This document shows, in pieces, positions 26,054 to 38,441 of a stretch of 64,000 nucleotides of DNA. The DNA is taken from contig CAWCAC010000002.1 in assembly GCA_963793415.1 (NCBI GenBank), positions 2,542,001-2,606,000 on the forward strand, written 5' to 3'. How positions within the stretch are numbered: the first letter of the stretch is position 1; each line of letters opens with the position of its first letter. Below the pieces are notes generated by a model, which did not search any database, had not been told where the DNA came from, and saw only the letters and a list, made by a program, of their open reading frames with translations. The stretch is from CAXMST01 sp963793415. Its GTDB lineage: Bacteria; Actinomycetota; Thermoleophilia; Solirubrobacterales; 70-9. The translations under genes were made by a program, and so were the position numbers.

Positions 26054-28652
26054 CTATCCGCCGAGCTCCTCGAGCTCAGCGCGGTAAGCGGCCAGCTTGC
26101 CGCGCTCCTCCTCGACGACCTCGGGCGGGGCCTTGGCGACGAAGCCCTCGTTGCCGAGCTTGCGCTCGCCTCGCTCGACCTCCGAGCGCAGCTTCGAGCG
26201 GCGCTCTTCGAGCCGTGATTCGACCGCGGCCGCGTCGAGTTCCTCGCTGGGCAGCACCTCGACCGTGCCGACGGTCGCGATCGCCTCCCCCCGTCCGTCG
26301 GACGACGCGGCGGCGGCGAAGTCGAACCGGGCCAGCCGGCCGACCATCGCCGGCGGCTCGCCTTCGATCGAGCGGCCCGAGAGGATCGCCCCGGGGGCGA
26401 CGTCGGCGAGCTCGCGCCAGCGCCGCAGGTCGCGGGTCAGATCGATCGCCGCCTCGACCTCGGCCTCAGCTTCCTCGTCGATCCGCGAGGCGTCCGCCTC
26501 CGGGAAGGCCGAGACGACGAGCTGCGCGGAGCGGTCCGGCAGGTACGACCAGATCTCCTCGGTCACGAACGGCATGATCGGGTGCGCCAGCGCCAGGGTG
26601 CGCTCGAGCACGTGCAGCAGGTTCGAGGCCGCGGCCTCGTCGCCGTCGTAGAGGCGGGGCTTGACGATCTCCAGGTACCAGTCGCAGAGCTCCGACCAGA
26701 AGAACCGGTAGAGCTCGAGCGCCGCGTGGGCGAAGTCGTAGGAGTCGAGGTCGGAACCGATCTCTGCGATCGCGCGCTCCAGCCGGGAGAGGATCCAGCG
26801 GTCCTCGGGCGTCTCGGGCCGCGGCTCGGGCCTGGCGCCGGGCGCCTCAGCGGCGTTGAGCAGGATCAGCCGCGAGGCGTTCCACATCTTGTTGGCGAGG
26901 TCGCGGCCCTGCTGGACCTTGGCCTCGCTGAAGCGGACGTCCTGGCTCGAGGACATCGCCAGCAGACCGAAGCGCAGCGCGTCGGCGCCGTGCTTGTCGA
27001 TCTCGTCGAGCGGGTCGATGCCGGTGCCGAGGGACTTCGACATGCGGCGGCCGTCGGGGGCCTGGATCACGGAGTGGATGTAGACGTCGTGGAAGGGGAT
27101 CTCGCCGGTGAACTCGAGCCCGCTCATGATCATCCGGGCGACCCACAGGTAGATGATGTCCCGGGCCGTCGAGAGCAGGTCGGTCGGGTAGAAGGCCCGC
27201 AGCTCGGGCGTGCCCTCGGGCCAACCGAGCGTCGCGAACGGCCACAGGGCCGAGCTGAACCAAGTGTCGAGCACGTCCGGGTCGCGCCGCAGCTGGCGCC
27301 GCCGCAGTCCGGGCAGGACTCCGGCTCGGTCTCCTCGACGATCGTCTTCTCGCAGGCATCGCAGTACCAGACCGGCAGCTGGTGGCCCCACCAGAGCTGG
27401 CGCGAGACGCACCAGGGCCGGATTCCCTCCATCCAGTCGAGATAGACGCGTCTTCCAGCGCTCGGGCGTGAGTCCGGACCTCGTCGCTTTCGACGACCGC
27501 GATCGCCGGCTTGGCGAGCTCGTCCATCGTCGGCAGAACCACTGCAGCGAGATCAGCGGCTCGATCCGCTCGCCGGAGCGGTGCGAGTACGGCGACCGAG
27601 TGGCGGTACGTCCTCCTCGCCCGAGATGCTGCCGGCGTCGCGCAGCTCGGCGATCGACGGCGTCGAGGGCCTCGTCGGCCGGCATGCCGACGAAGCGCTC
27701 CGGCGCCGGCTCGATGATGCGGCCGTCCTCGCCGATCACCGAGATCTCCTCGAGCCCGTGGGCGCGGCCGATCTCGAAGTCGTTCGGGTCGTGACCCGGG
27801 GTGATCTTCAGCGCGCCGGTGCCGAACTCGATGTCGACGTACGGGTCGGCGATGATCGGCAGCCGGCGGCCGACGATCGGCAGGATGCAGTGACCGCCGA
27901 CCAGGTCGGTGTAGCGATCGTCGGTCGGGATTGACGGCAACGGCGGACGTCGGCCAGCATCGTCTCCGGCCGCACCGTGGCGACCGTGAGCACCCGGTCG
28001 GAGCCCTCGACCGGGTAGTCGATCGAGTAGAGCGTGTCGGTCACCTCGCGGTTCTCGACCTCGAGGTCGGAGATCGCCGAACGCGAGCCCGGGTCCCAGT
28101 TGACGAGGTAGTTGTCGCGGTAGATGTAGCCCTTGTCGAAGAGCTGCTTGAAGACGCGGTAGCACGGCCTTGACGTAGCCGTCATCGAGGGTGAAGCGCT
28201 CGTCCTCGTAGTCGCAGGAGGCGCCGAGCCGCTCGAACTGGCCGATGATCCGCTTCCCGTACTCGGCGCGCCACTCCCAGACCTTCTCGACGAACGCCTC
28301 GCGGCCGAGATCGTGGCGGGAGATGCCCTGCGAGCGCAGCTCCTTCTCGACGACCGACTGGGTCGCGATGCCGGCGTGGTCGGTGCCGAGGATCCACTTG
28401 ACGCGGCGGCCCTCCATGCGGCGCTTGCGCGCCATCGCAGTCCTGGATCGTGCCGTTGAGCGCGTGGCCCATGTGCAGCGACCCGGTCACGTTCGGTGGC
28501 GGGATCGCGATCGAGTAGTTCTCCTCGGGCGTCCCGGTGGGCTCCGGGTGGAAGTAGCCGGCCTCGAGCCACGAGCTGAAGATCCGCCCCTCGATCTCTG
28601 TCGCGTCGTAACGCGTCCGCTGTTCGAGCTGGCTGAGACGGTCGGCGTCCAT
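26054..28652 (-). CDS. valS: valine--tRNA ligase, interrupted by about eleven frameshifts
   Basis: Class I synthetase for tRNA-Val. Start ATG 28652 with EIEGRIFSSWLEAGYF; HIGH-type motif as HMGH (PNVTGSLHMGHALNG); editing domain with GTGALKITPGHDPNDFEIG; KMSKS-type motif as RRMSKSLG; intact C-terminal anticodon and coiled-coil domains. Between 27.29 and 28.44 kb the protein changes frame repeatedly. Single surplus bases can be placed at about 28439, 28162, 27945, 27923, 27655, 27609, 27587, 27473 and 27445, with two less clear indels near 27535 and 27298. Correcting them gives roughly 862 residues, the normal length. Conserved motifs are unharmed, so errors in the sequence are more likely than a decayed gene. 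Confidence 0.85.
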
Positions 28653-28665
28653 CGGACGCGCGAGT

Positions 28666-29598
28666 TTACGCGGGGGAAAGGCCTGCGAGCGGGGCGAGAG
28701 CGAGGATCAGCGCGAAGTCGCCGGCGAGACGGCCCGGGCGATCGAGGTGCCTGCTCGTCACCCGGACGGGGCGGTAGCCGTGCGCGAGCAGGAGTCGATC
28801 GCGTTCCCTGTCGGTGTGGAAGCGTTCCTCGACATCGTGGCTGGAGGATCCGTCGAGCTCGATCGCGATACGCGCCGACGGGATCAAGGCGTCGACCTCG
28901 ATAACGCGATCGTCGAGCTGGAGCCGCGCGTTGTAGATGACCGGCGGCCAGTCCGGCTGCGACTCGGCGAAGGCGCGGAACCGCGCCTCGAGCGGGCTGC
29001 GGATGCGGCCACTCCGGGTCAGTCCGGCCTCGATTCCTGCGAGGCGACGAAGGAGCGGGGCGCCCGCGCGGCCGGGATGCCGATCCAGAACGGAGCGGAT
29101 CGCCTCCTGATCGACGTGACCGAGCACCTCGGCCTCCGTCAAGCACGCCTGCAGGCGCCGCTCAGGGACGAGTGCAGCAAGATCGAGCAGGGTCCGGGCC
29201 GGGGTCGTGACGCGCAGGGAGTCGCGGTTGATCCAGTCGTGGTCAGGAAGGGCCGCGCGATGGAACACGATGTTCGCCGCGCCGCGGCGGTTCCGTGGCG
29301 TGGTGAGGTCGATCGATCCGAACGTCCCGATCTCCCAGAACCGCGCCGCTCCGCGGTGGCTGAGAGTGGAGTCGGGCCCGCCGTAGAGCCAGGCCGCCAT
29401 CAGCGCCTCGGCCGTGCTGCCTTGCCGACTGCCGACCGCGTAGACGCCGGGAAGGACCGGATGGAGTAACTGTCGCCTGATACGACGATCGATCGAGCTC
29501 GGGCGGACACCCGCCTCGAGCAGCTGTCGACGAGTTAGGCGCCCGTGCTGACGGGCAGCGAGGGAAGCGACTAGGGGATCGGCTCGTTCCTCAGGCAT
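28666..29598 (-). CDS. AbiEi-like / DUF559 protein with Vsr-like endonuclease fold
   Basis: About 310 residues from ATG 29598 (MPEERADPLVASLAARQ); the frame is open to 29673 but those residues look non-conserved. N-terminal winged-helix domain of the AbiEi antitoxin type (GRLTRRQLLEAG ... HPVLPGVYAVG). C-terminal DUF559 / very-short-patch-repair-like domain with VIEVDALIPSARIAIELDG and a late GYRPVRVT strand, resembling a PD-(D/E)XK core. Such proteins are abundant in actinobacteria and their role is not established. No partner AbiEii toxin gene lies next to it. It lies 13 bp after valS's start, on the same strand. Confidence 0.75.
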   Translation of the reverse strand: MPEERADPLVASLAARQHGRLTRRQLLEAGVRPSSIDRRIRRQLLHPVLPGVYAVGSRQGSTAEALMAAWLYGGPDSTLSHRGAARFWEIGTFGSIDLTTPRNRRGAANIVFHRAALPDHDWINRDSLRVTTPARTLLDLAALVPERRLQACLTEAEVLGHVDQEAIRSVLDRHPGRAGAPLLRRLAGIEAGLTRSGRIRSPLEARFRAFAESQPDWPPVIYNARLQLDDRVIEVDALIPSARIAIELDGSSSHDVEERFHTDRERDRLLLAHGYRPVRVTSRHLDRPGRLAGDFALILALAPLAGLSPA

Positions 29599-29770
29599 CC
29601 GCCGATCCGTCTCCCGGGCGCCGCGATCCACATCGCCGTCGCATAACGACGCTGATGTGGATCCCATCCCCACTCCCAGCCACAGCCGCCTCGAACTTCA
29701 CCCCTCAATGCTGGACCCGGCCGGTCCAGGAGTGACTCACCGAGAGTCAAGCCGCTGTGTCAACGGGGAT

Positions 29771-29793
29771 ACGAAACCGCGCCGTAGGCGCGG
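29771..29793 (-). terminator. rho-independent terminator of clpX
   Basis: A perfect seven-base-pair stem (CCGCGCC and GGCGCGG, three-base loop) is followed on the minus strand by TTTCGT. It lies 43-65 bases beyond the clpX stop codon and before the next minus-strand gene. This is a good intrinsic terminator for a GC-rich genome. Confidence 0.6.
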
Positions 29794-29835
29794 CCCGGGG
29801 CGGCGACGCGACCGGCACGGCCGCGCCCGGCGGCG

Positions 29836-31137
<1,302 letters not shown>

Positions 31138-31301
31138 GGTGGGTTCTCCCTTCGGGGCGGGCCCCGGTTATCGGCGATTGCAAGGTTACGGAACGGTGCA
31201 AGCCGGGATGACGCGTACCTGTTACTCGCCCGGGTGCCCGGTCCCTGCATCGGACCGGTGCTGCAAGCGGATACCCGAGGCCCCCGCGGGGCCGAACCGG
31301 C

Positions 31302-32705
31302 CTAGGCGCGGTCGGGCGCGGGCCGGGCCGGCTCGCCGGCGCGCTCGCGGAAGACTTGCTCGATGTCCTCGAGGCTCTTGCCCTTCGTCTCCGGCACGAG
31401 CTTCCAGCAGAACAGCCAGGTCAAGGCGCCAACACCGGCATAGAGCCAGAAAGCGCCGCTCTGACCGAGCTCCTCGATCAGCAGCAGGAAGGTCAGCGAG
31501 ACGATGAAGTTGAAGATCCAGTTCGCGAAGGTGCCGAGCCCGGCGGCCTTGCTGCGCGTCCGCAGCGGATAGATCTCGGAGTTGAGCAGCCAGAAGATCG
31601 GTCCGAGGCTGATCGCGAACGAGGCGACGAAGACCATCAGGCTGCCGATCGCGACGATCGAGCTCATCGTATCCTCGGTCGTGTTGTCGAAGGCGAGGCC
31701 GAGCGTGAACAGGCTCAGCGTCATGCCCGCGACCCCGATCAGCAGCAGCGGCCGGCGGCCGGCGCGGTCGAGCAGGCGGATCGCGACCACCGTCATCAGC
31801 ACGTTGACGATGCCGACCCCGATCGAGGCGAGGATCGCCGAGGAGGACGAGTCGATTCCCGTGTATTGGACGATCGTCGGCGCGTAGTAGATGACCGTGT
31901 TGATGCCGGTCACCTGCTGCAGGATCGCCAGCCCAACGCCGACGGTCAGCGCCGCTCGCATCAACGGCGTCCGCAGCTCGCTCCAGCGGCCGGGCTCCTC
32001 CCCCACCGCCGTCTTGATCTCGGCGATCTCGGCGTCGATCGCCTCGTCGCCGCCGTCGCGGATCTTCTCCAGCGTCGCCCGCGCCTGGTAGTCGCTTCCG
32101 ACCATCACCAGCCAGCGCGGGCTGCTCGGCATCCGCAGCATGCCGACGGCGAGCGCCAGCGCCGGCAGCGCCCCGAGGCCGAGCATCATCCGCCAGTCGC
32201 CGGAGGGCTCGAAGGCGAGGCCGACGAGGTAGGCGACGAGGATCCCGACCGTGACCGAGAGCTGAAACATCGTCACGAGGCGGCCGCGGATGTCGGGCGG
32301 CGCCATCTCGGAGATGTAGACCGGGGCGGTCGCCGAGGCGAATCCGATAGCGACGCCGATCACGACCCTGGCGATCGTCAGCACGGCCATGTCCGGCGCT
32401 GCGGCGCTGACGATCGCACCGGCGATGAAGACGAAGGCGGCGGCGATGATCACGATCCGCCTGCCGATCTTGTCGGCCAGCGGCCCGCCGGCGAGGGCGC
32501 CGAAGGCGGCGCCGATCGGGACTGCCGCGACGACCAGGCCCTGCTCGAAGCTGCTGAGACCGAAGTCACTCCGGATGAACAGCATCGCGCTGGCGATGAT
32601 GCCCGTGTCGTAGCCGAACAGCAGGCCGCCGAGACCGGCGATCGCCGCTGTCAGGACAACGTTGCGGCGCGCCTGTGAGCCCGCCGCTGCTCTCGACCCC
32701 GTCAC
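31302..32705 (-). CDS. sugar porter family MFS transporter
   Basis: 467-residue major facilitator with 12 hydrophobic segments. Sugar porter signatures are clear: GLGGLLFGYDTG in helix 1, ADKIGRR and RVVIGVAIGFASATAPVYISEM, PSSPRWL after helix 6, ILQQVTGINTVIYYAP in helix 7, DRAGRRPLL and the C-terminal PETKGKSLEDIE. A proton-coupled hexose or pentose importer like XylE/GalP is likely; the exact sugar cannot be told. GTG 32705 start. It sits between clpP and clpX on the same strand. Confidence 0.92.
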   Translation of the reverse strand: MTGSRAAAGSQARRNVVLTAAIAGLGGLLFGYDTGIIASAMLFIRSDFGLSSFEQGLVVAAVPIGAAFGALAGGPLADKIGRRIVIIAAAFVFIAGAIVSAAAPDMAVLTIARVVIGVAIGFASATAPVYISEMAPPDIRGRLVTMFQLSVTVGILVAYLVGLAFEPSGDWRMMLGLGALPALALAVGMLRMPSSPRWLVMVGSDYQARATLEKIRDGGDEAIDAEIAEIKTAVGEEPGRWSELRTPLMRAALTVGVGLAILQQVTGINTVIYYAPTIVQYTGIDSSSSAILASIGVGIVNVLMTVVAIRLLDRAGRRPLLLIGVAGMTLSLFTLGLAFDNTTEDTMSSIVAIGSLMVFVASFAISLGPIFWLLNSEIYPLRTRSKAAGLGTFANWIFNFIVSLTFLLLIEELGQSGAFWLYAGVGALTWLFCWKLVPETKGKSLEDIEQVFRERAGEPARPAPDRA

Positions 32706-32780
32706 TCCGCGGTCAGCCTATTTCCTGCAGTGGCGGCGGGAGTCTGGGGTCAGCGGATGTGAAGGCCGACCTTCAGGCCG

Positions 32781-33368
32781 TCAGCGGTTCTCGATGACGC
32801 GGTCGATGATGCCGTAGTCGACGGCTTCTTCGGCCTTCATGAAGTAGTCGCGGTCGGTGTCCGTGGACACCTTCTCGATCGTCTGGCCCGTGTGGTGGGC
32901 GATGATCTCGTCGAGCCGCTTGCGGGTCTCGATGATCTCCTTGGCGTGGATCTCGATGTCGGTCGCCTGACCGCCGATCCCGGTCGAGGAGACCTGGTGG
33001 ATGAGGATCTTCGAGTTCGGAGTCGCGAGTCGCTTGCCCTTCTCGCCGCCGGAGAGCAACAAGGCGCCCATGCTCATCGCGATGCCGACGCAGATCGTCT
33101 GCACATCCGGCTTGATGTACTGCATCGTGTCGTAGATCGCCAGGCCCGCATAGACGGAGCCGCCCGGCGAGTTGATGTACATCGAGATGTCCTTGTCCGG
33201 ATCCTCGGACTCGAGGTGGATCAACTGGGCGACGATCAGGTTCGCGATGTCCTCGGTCACGGGCGTGCCGAGGAAGATGATCCGCTCGTTGAGCAGGCGC
33301 GAGTAGATGTCGAAAGCGCGCTCGCCGCGCGAGGTCTGCTCGACCACCATTGGAACCATCGGGCTCAT
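32781..33368 (-). CDS. clpP: ATP-dependent Clp protease proteolytic subunit ClpP
   Basis: 195-residue serine peptidase forming the ClpP tetradecamer. Start MSPMVPMVVEQTSRGERAFDI-type N-terminus with the processing region, IFLGTPVTEDIANLIVAQL, YINSPGGSVYAGLAIYD, catalytic Ser in GIAMSMGALLL, His in ILIHQ and Asp in STDTDRDYFM. The residue before Ser-Met is Met where many ClpPs have Ala. Actinobacteria often have two clpP genes; only one is in this window. Works with the nearby clpX. Confidence 0.96.
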   Translation of the reverse strand: MSPMVPMVVEQTSRGERAFDIYSRLLNERIIFLGTPVTEDIANLIVAQLIHLESEDPDKDISMYINSPGGSVYAGLAIYDTMQYIKPDVQTICVGIAMSMGALLLSGGEKGKRLATPNSKILIHQVSSTGIGGQATDIEIHAKEIIETRKRLDEIIAHHTGQTIEKVSTDTDRDYFMKAEEAVDYGIIDRVIENR

Positions 33369-33500
33369 CGCGTGGGCACTCTACAGAAGCGGGTCGGCGG
33401 GACCGCAACTCCGCATCGGCCCCGGGGTTCCGGGCGGTGGTACGTTGGACCGGAACCGACCGCCCTCGCCGCGGTCCCGAACACCTCAGGGAGCAATCAC

Positions 33501-33932
33501 ATGAAGAAAATCGCCCTCGCCGCGGTCGTCCTGATCGCCCTCGCCGTCCCCGCGATCGCTGCCGCGAAGTCCATCAAGGTCTCCGGCGGAGTCGTCAAGG
33601 ACCCCGACTCGCGCGTCAGCACCAAGGTCACCGTCAAGGGCGGCGACCCGGTCAAGCTGAAGGCGTTCAAGGCGTCCGGAATCGACATCCGCTGCAACGG
33701 CCAGGTCTTCGAGGACTTCGGCTTCACCGTCACCGGCGCGATCCCGGTCAACTCGAAGGGCAGCTACCGCGTCCGGCTCCCCAACACCCAGGATTCGAGC
33801 GAGAAGCTCCGCGTCAGCGGCAAGGTCAAGAAGAAGGGCAAGAACGTCAGCGGCAACATCAAGACGAACAAGCTGACGATCAACAACGAGACCTGCGACA
33901 TGCCGAAGCAGCACTTCGAGCTGAAGAAGTAG
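33501..33932 (+). CDS. small secreted protein of unknown function
   Basis: 143 residues from ATG 33501 with CAGGGAGC upstream. Clear signal peptide (MKKIALAAVVLIALAVPAIA, then AAKS). The mature part is basic and beta-rich, with two Cys (IRCNG, ETCDM) that could form a disulfide, and repeated VSG/KVK strands. It resembles the many small exported proteins seen in this class but no named domain is recognised. Divergent from clpP and followed by a strong hairpin terminator, so it is its own transcription unit. Confidence 0.8.
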   Translation: MKKIALAAVVLIALAVPAIAAAKSIKVSGGVVKDPDSRVSTKVTVKGGDPVKLKAFKASGIDIRCNGQVFEDFGFTVTGAIPVNSKGSYRVRLPNTQDSSEKLRVSGKVKKKGKNVSGNIKTNKLTINNETCDMPKQHFELKK

Positions 33933-33967
33933 TCGCCGCCCCGCGCCCGCGGGACCACGACCTCGGG

Positions 33968-33997
33968 AGGGGCGCTGCCGGAGACGGCGGCGCCCCT
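33968..33997 (+). terminator. strong rho-independent terminator with GNRA-type loop
   Basis: Stem AGGGGCGC paired with GCGCCCCT, extended inward by TGCCG with CGGCG (one G-U pair), thirteen pairs in all and closed by a GAGA tetraloop. TTCT follows on the plus strand. It lies between the small secreted protein gene and the convergent tig gene, so it can separate both units. Confidence 0.75.
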
Positions 33998-34011
33998 TCT
34001 ACGTTCCGGGC

Positions 34012-35385
34012 CTACTCCTCGGAGTCGTCGGCGGACTCATCGCCGGACGACCCGCCGTCTTCGCCGGACTCGGCCGGAGAATCATCCGACGCCTCGACCG
34101 GCACCGGCTTCGCGCTCTCGACCAGCAGGTCGGAGGCCTTGCGCAGCCGGATCTCCTCGATCAGCAGCGAGTCGCGGCCGTCCTTGCGCAGCTGCTTGAG
34201 CAGCTTCTCGGGCTTGCGGTTCTCTCCGGGCGGCGGCGCCAGCGCCTCGAGCATCTCCTCCTCGGAGACCTCGATCTGCTCGGCATCGGCGACGGCCTCG
34301 AGCACGGCCTCGCGACGCAGGCCCTTCTCGGCGTCGGGCTGTGCCTCCTCGATCGCCTCCTCGCGCGTCTTGCCCTGCATCTGCAGATAGACCTCGGGAT
34401 CCATCCCCGAGCCCTGCAGTTGGCGCTCGAGCCGCTCCCAGACCTCCTCGGCACGGGCGGCGGCGACCTCCTCGGGCAGCTCGATCTCGGCCTGCTCGAC
34501 GACCGCGTCGAGGACGGCCTCGCGGAACTCCTCCTCGACCCGGTGCTCCATCGAGTGCAGGATCCGGTGCTCGATATCGGCGCGCAGCTCATCGAGCGTG
34601 TCGAAGTCGGAGTTGTCGGCGGCGAAGTCGTCGTCGGCCTCGGGCAGCGTCTTCTCGCGGACCTCCTTGACGACGACCACGAAGTTCGCGTCGGCACCGG
34701 CGAGGTGCTCGGCGTGGTAGTCGTCAGGGAACTTGACGGCGACGTCGCGCTCGTCGCCGGCCGCGACGCCGACCAGCCCTTCCTCGAATCCGGGAATGAA
34801 CGACCCGGAGCCGAGCTCGAGCAGGTAATCGCTGGCCTTGCCGCCCTCGAACTCCTCCCCGTCGACGGAGCCGGTGAAGTCGATCAGCAGGTGGTCGCCG
34901 TCGGCCGCGGCGCGCTCGACGGCCTGCAGCGAGGCCATGCTGTCGCGGAGGCGGTCGATCTCGGCTTCGACGGCGCCCTCGGGCACCTCGGGTTCCGCCT
35001 GGCCGACCTCGATCCCCTTGTAGTCGCCGAGCTTGGCCGGCGGCCGGACTGAGATCTCGATCGAGAACTCGAGCGCCTCGCCCTCGGCCGGCGGCTCGGA
35101 GAGGTCGAGCTGCGGCTCGCCGACCGGCGATACGCCGGAGTCGATGATCGCGCTCTCGTACCAGGCGGGAAGCGCCTCGCGCAGCGCCTCCTCGAAGACG
35201 GCGGCGCGACCGTACTGCTGGATCACGAGCGGCGCCGGAACCTTGCCCTTGCGGAAGCCGGGCATCCGCATCTCGGAGCCGAGGCGCCGCGCGGCACGGT
35301 CGATCTGCGCGGTGACGTCGTCGGCGCCGACTTCGGCTTTGATCTTGACGCGGGCGGGGCTGAGGGTCTCGACGGAGGTGTTCAC
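34012..35385 (-). CDS. tig: trigger factor
   Basis: Ribosome-bound chaperone with prolyl isomerase activity, 457 residues. The N-terminal ribosome-binding domain has the signature GFRKGKVPAPLVIQQYG. The FKBP-type PPIase domain spans about residues 155-240 (DHLLIDFTGSVDGEEFEG ... GSGSFIPGFEEGLVG). The C-terminal helical chaperone arms follow, then an acidic Ser/Asp/Glu tail after about residue 425. Usual tig-clpP-clpX neighbourhood on the same strand. Complete, with no anomalies. Confidence 0.96.
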   Translation of the reverse strand: MNTSVETLSPARVKIKAEVGADDVTAQIDRAARRLGSEMRMPGFRKGKVPAPLVIQQYGRAAVFEEALREALPAWYESAIIDSGVSPVGEPQLDLSEPPAEGEALEFSIEISVRPPAKLGDYKGIEVGQAEPEVPEGAVEAEIDRLRDSMASLQAVERAAADGDHLLIDFTGSVDGEEFEGGKASDYLLELGSGSFIPGFEEGLVGVAAGDERDVAVKFPDDYHAEHLAGADANFVVVVKEVREKTLPEADDDFAADNSDFDTLDELRADIEHRILHSMEHRVEEEFREAVLDAVVEQAEIELPEEVAAARAEEVWERLERQLQGSGMDPEVYLQMQGKTREEAIEEAQPDAEKGLRREAVLEAVADAEQIEVSEEEMLEALAPPPGENRKPEKLLKQLRKDGRDSLLIEEIRLRKASDLLVESAKPVPVEASDDSPAESGEDGGSSGDESADDSEE

Positions 35386-35482
35386 GGGCGGGAACCTTAG
35401 GACAGGGCCTCAGAAGTTGTCCGAAGCGGCCGCGCGGCGCCTCCATGGAGACGTTGCGGCGAAGGTGGCTAACGTTCGATCC

Positions 35483-36616
35483 ATGCAGCCAACACGGACA
35501 GCGATCGGGACCTGGAGCGGTGGCCGCTTCATGCACTTCGGCGAGCCGCTCGAAGAGCAGCGGATGATCGACCTGCTGCGTCCGGGGAACGGCGTCGACA
35601 CCGTGATCACGGCCGACACCTACGGCCAGGGCGCCGCCGACTCGCTGCTCGGCCGCGCGATCGCCGAAGTCCCCCGCGACTCGTTCTCGCTGGTCGGCGC
35701 GATCGGCCACGACTTCTACGAGGGCGAGCGCAGCGGTCCGAAGGGTTTCCCCCGCTTCACCAACCCGGACCTGCGCGGCCCCGACGGCTACGAGGGTTAC
35801 CTGCGGATGGCGACCGAGCGCAGCCTCGAGCGGCTCGGCACCGACCGCCTCGACGTGCTGCTGCTCCACAACCCCGACCGCACCGGCTACAGCTCCGAGG
35901 TCGTCTGGAGCGCGATGGCGAAGCTCCGCGACGAGGGCCTGGCCGACTCGATCGGCGTCGCCCCCGGCCCCGCCAACGGCTTCACGCTCGATCTGATCGA
36001 CTGTCTCGAGCGCTTCGGCGCGGAGATCGACTGGGCGATGGTGATCCTGAACCCGTTCGAGCCGTGGCCGGGCGAGCTGATCCTCGACGCCACCGCAAGG
36101 CACGACGTGAAGCTGATCACGCGCGTCGTCGACTTCGGCGGCCTGTTCTGGGGCGACGTCAGGCCCGGGCACGAGTTCGCCGAGTACGACCATCGCAAGT
36201 TCCGCCCCGACGGCTGGGTCGAGGCCGGCAACGAACGGCTCATCAGGCTCGAGCCGATCCTCGAGAACACCGGGCTGACACTCGTGCAGCTGGCCTGCGC
36301 CTGGAACCTCGCTCAGCCCGCCGTCGAGTGCGTCGCGCCGACCCTGATCCAGGAGGTCGGCGCCGGCGCCCGCCCGGTCGAGGACAAGCGCGCCGAGCTC
36401 GCCGCGCTGCCCGTCGACCCCGGCCTCAGCGCGGCCGACATCGCGACGATCCGCGAGATCGGCGAGAACGCGAACTGCATGGCGCTGAAGGGCGCCAGCG
36501 TCGAGCACGAGGGCGAGAACCTGCCCGACCGCTGGTCGGTCACGCCCGAGCTCGAAGAGCTCGCCTCACGCTGGGGCATCCGCCCCGACAAGGACCTCGT
36601 CCACGTCGAGCACTGA
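35483..36616 (+). CDS. aldo/keto reductase family protein
   Basis: 377 residues from ATG 35483; the longer open frame upstream is antisense shadow of tig. AKR barrel features: VDTVITADTYGQGAADSLLGRA (Asp and Tyr of the tetrad), LDVLLLHNPD (His region), SIGVAPGP, and the late LACAWNLAQPAVECVAPT. The strand that normally ends in the catalytic Thr-Lys instead reads SLVGAIGHDF, so the tetrad Lys is not evident where expected. An oxidoreductase or a non-catalytic AKR relative; substrate unknown. Divergent from tig. Confidence 0.82.
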   Translation: MQPTRTAIGTWSGGRFMHFGEPLEEQRMIDLLRPGNGVDTVITADTYGQGAADSLLGRAIAEVPRDSFSLVGAIGHDFYEGERSGPKGFPRFTNPDLRGPDGYEGYLRMATERSLERLGTDRLDVLLLHNPDRTGYSSEVVWSAMAKLRDEGLADSIGVAPGPANGFTLDLIDCLERFGAEIDWAMVILNPFEPWPGELILDATARHDVKLITRVVDFGGLFWGDVRPGHEFAEYDHRKFRPDGWVEAGNERLIRLEPILENTGLTLVQLACAWNLAQPAVECVAPTLIQEVGAGARPVEDKRAELAALPVDPGLSAADIATIREIGENANCMALKGASVEHEGENLPDRWSVTPELEELASRWGIRPDKDLVHVEH

Positions 36617-36620
36617 CCCG

Positions 36621-36755
36621 GTGCGCCGTCTCGACCATCTCGGCGCCCGCCTAGTCACCGGCCCCGCCGCCCGCGGCGCCGCCTTCGTCGCCGACTTCGT
36701 CGCAGCCTTGATCCGAGCGGCCCGCGGCACCCCTCACCCGGAAGAGCGCCGCTAG
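36621..36755 (+). CDS. possible small protein (44 residues)
   Basis: GTG 36621 opens a 44-residue frame four bases after the aldo/keto reductase stop. The middle is moderately hydrophobic (GAAFVADFVAALIRAARG) and both ends are basic, so an amphipathic or membrane-associated peptide is possible. No family recognised, and the high GC makes chance open frames common. Kept as a candidate because of the tight spacing to the upstream gene. Confidence 0.3.
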   Translation: MRRLDHLGARLVTGPAARGAAFVADFVAALIRAARGTPHPEERR

Positions 36756-36877
36756 TCCTTCACCGCCTCAAGGCGTTCTCTGACCAAGCATGAGCGTGCA
36801 CGCAACGGGCGCTGTGTGGCGGAGCCACATGAGCCCGGCGCGGGTGCGCTCAGGCGCCGCGTCAGAGGACGCCGCCC

Positions 36878-38353
<1,476 letters not shown>

Positions 38354-38441
38354 CGAGGTCTCCTTGATCGCTGCTGTCGCGCCTGCGCGCTTGTGGGGGG
38401 AGGAACGGAGAGTCTTGCAAAGCCCGGACCGGGCGGCTCGG

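Noticed and set aside
38354..38441. S-adenosylhomocysteine riboswitch upstream of ahcY
   Set aside because: The leader has only a short GC hairpin and an AAGGAG site; I could not see the conserved SAH riboswitch core.
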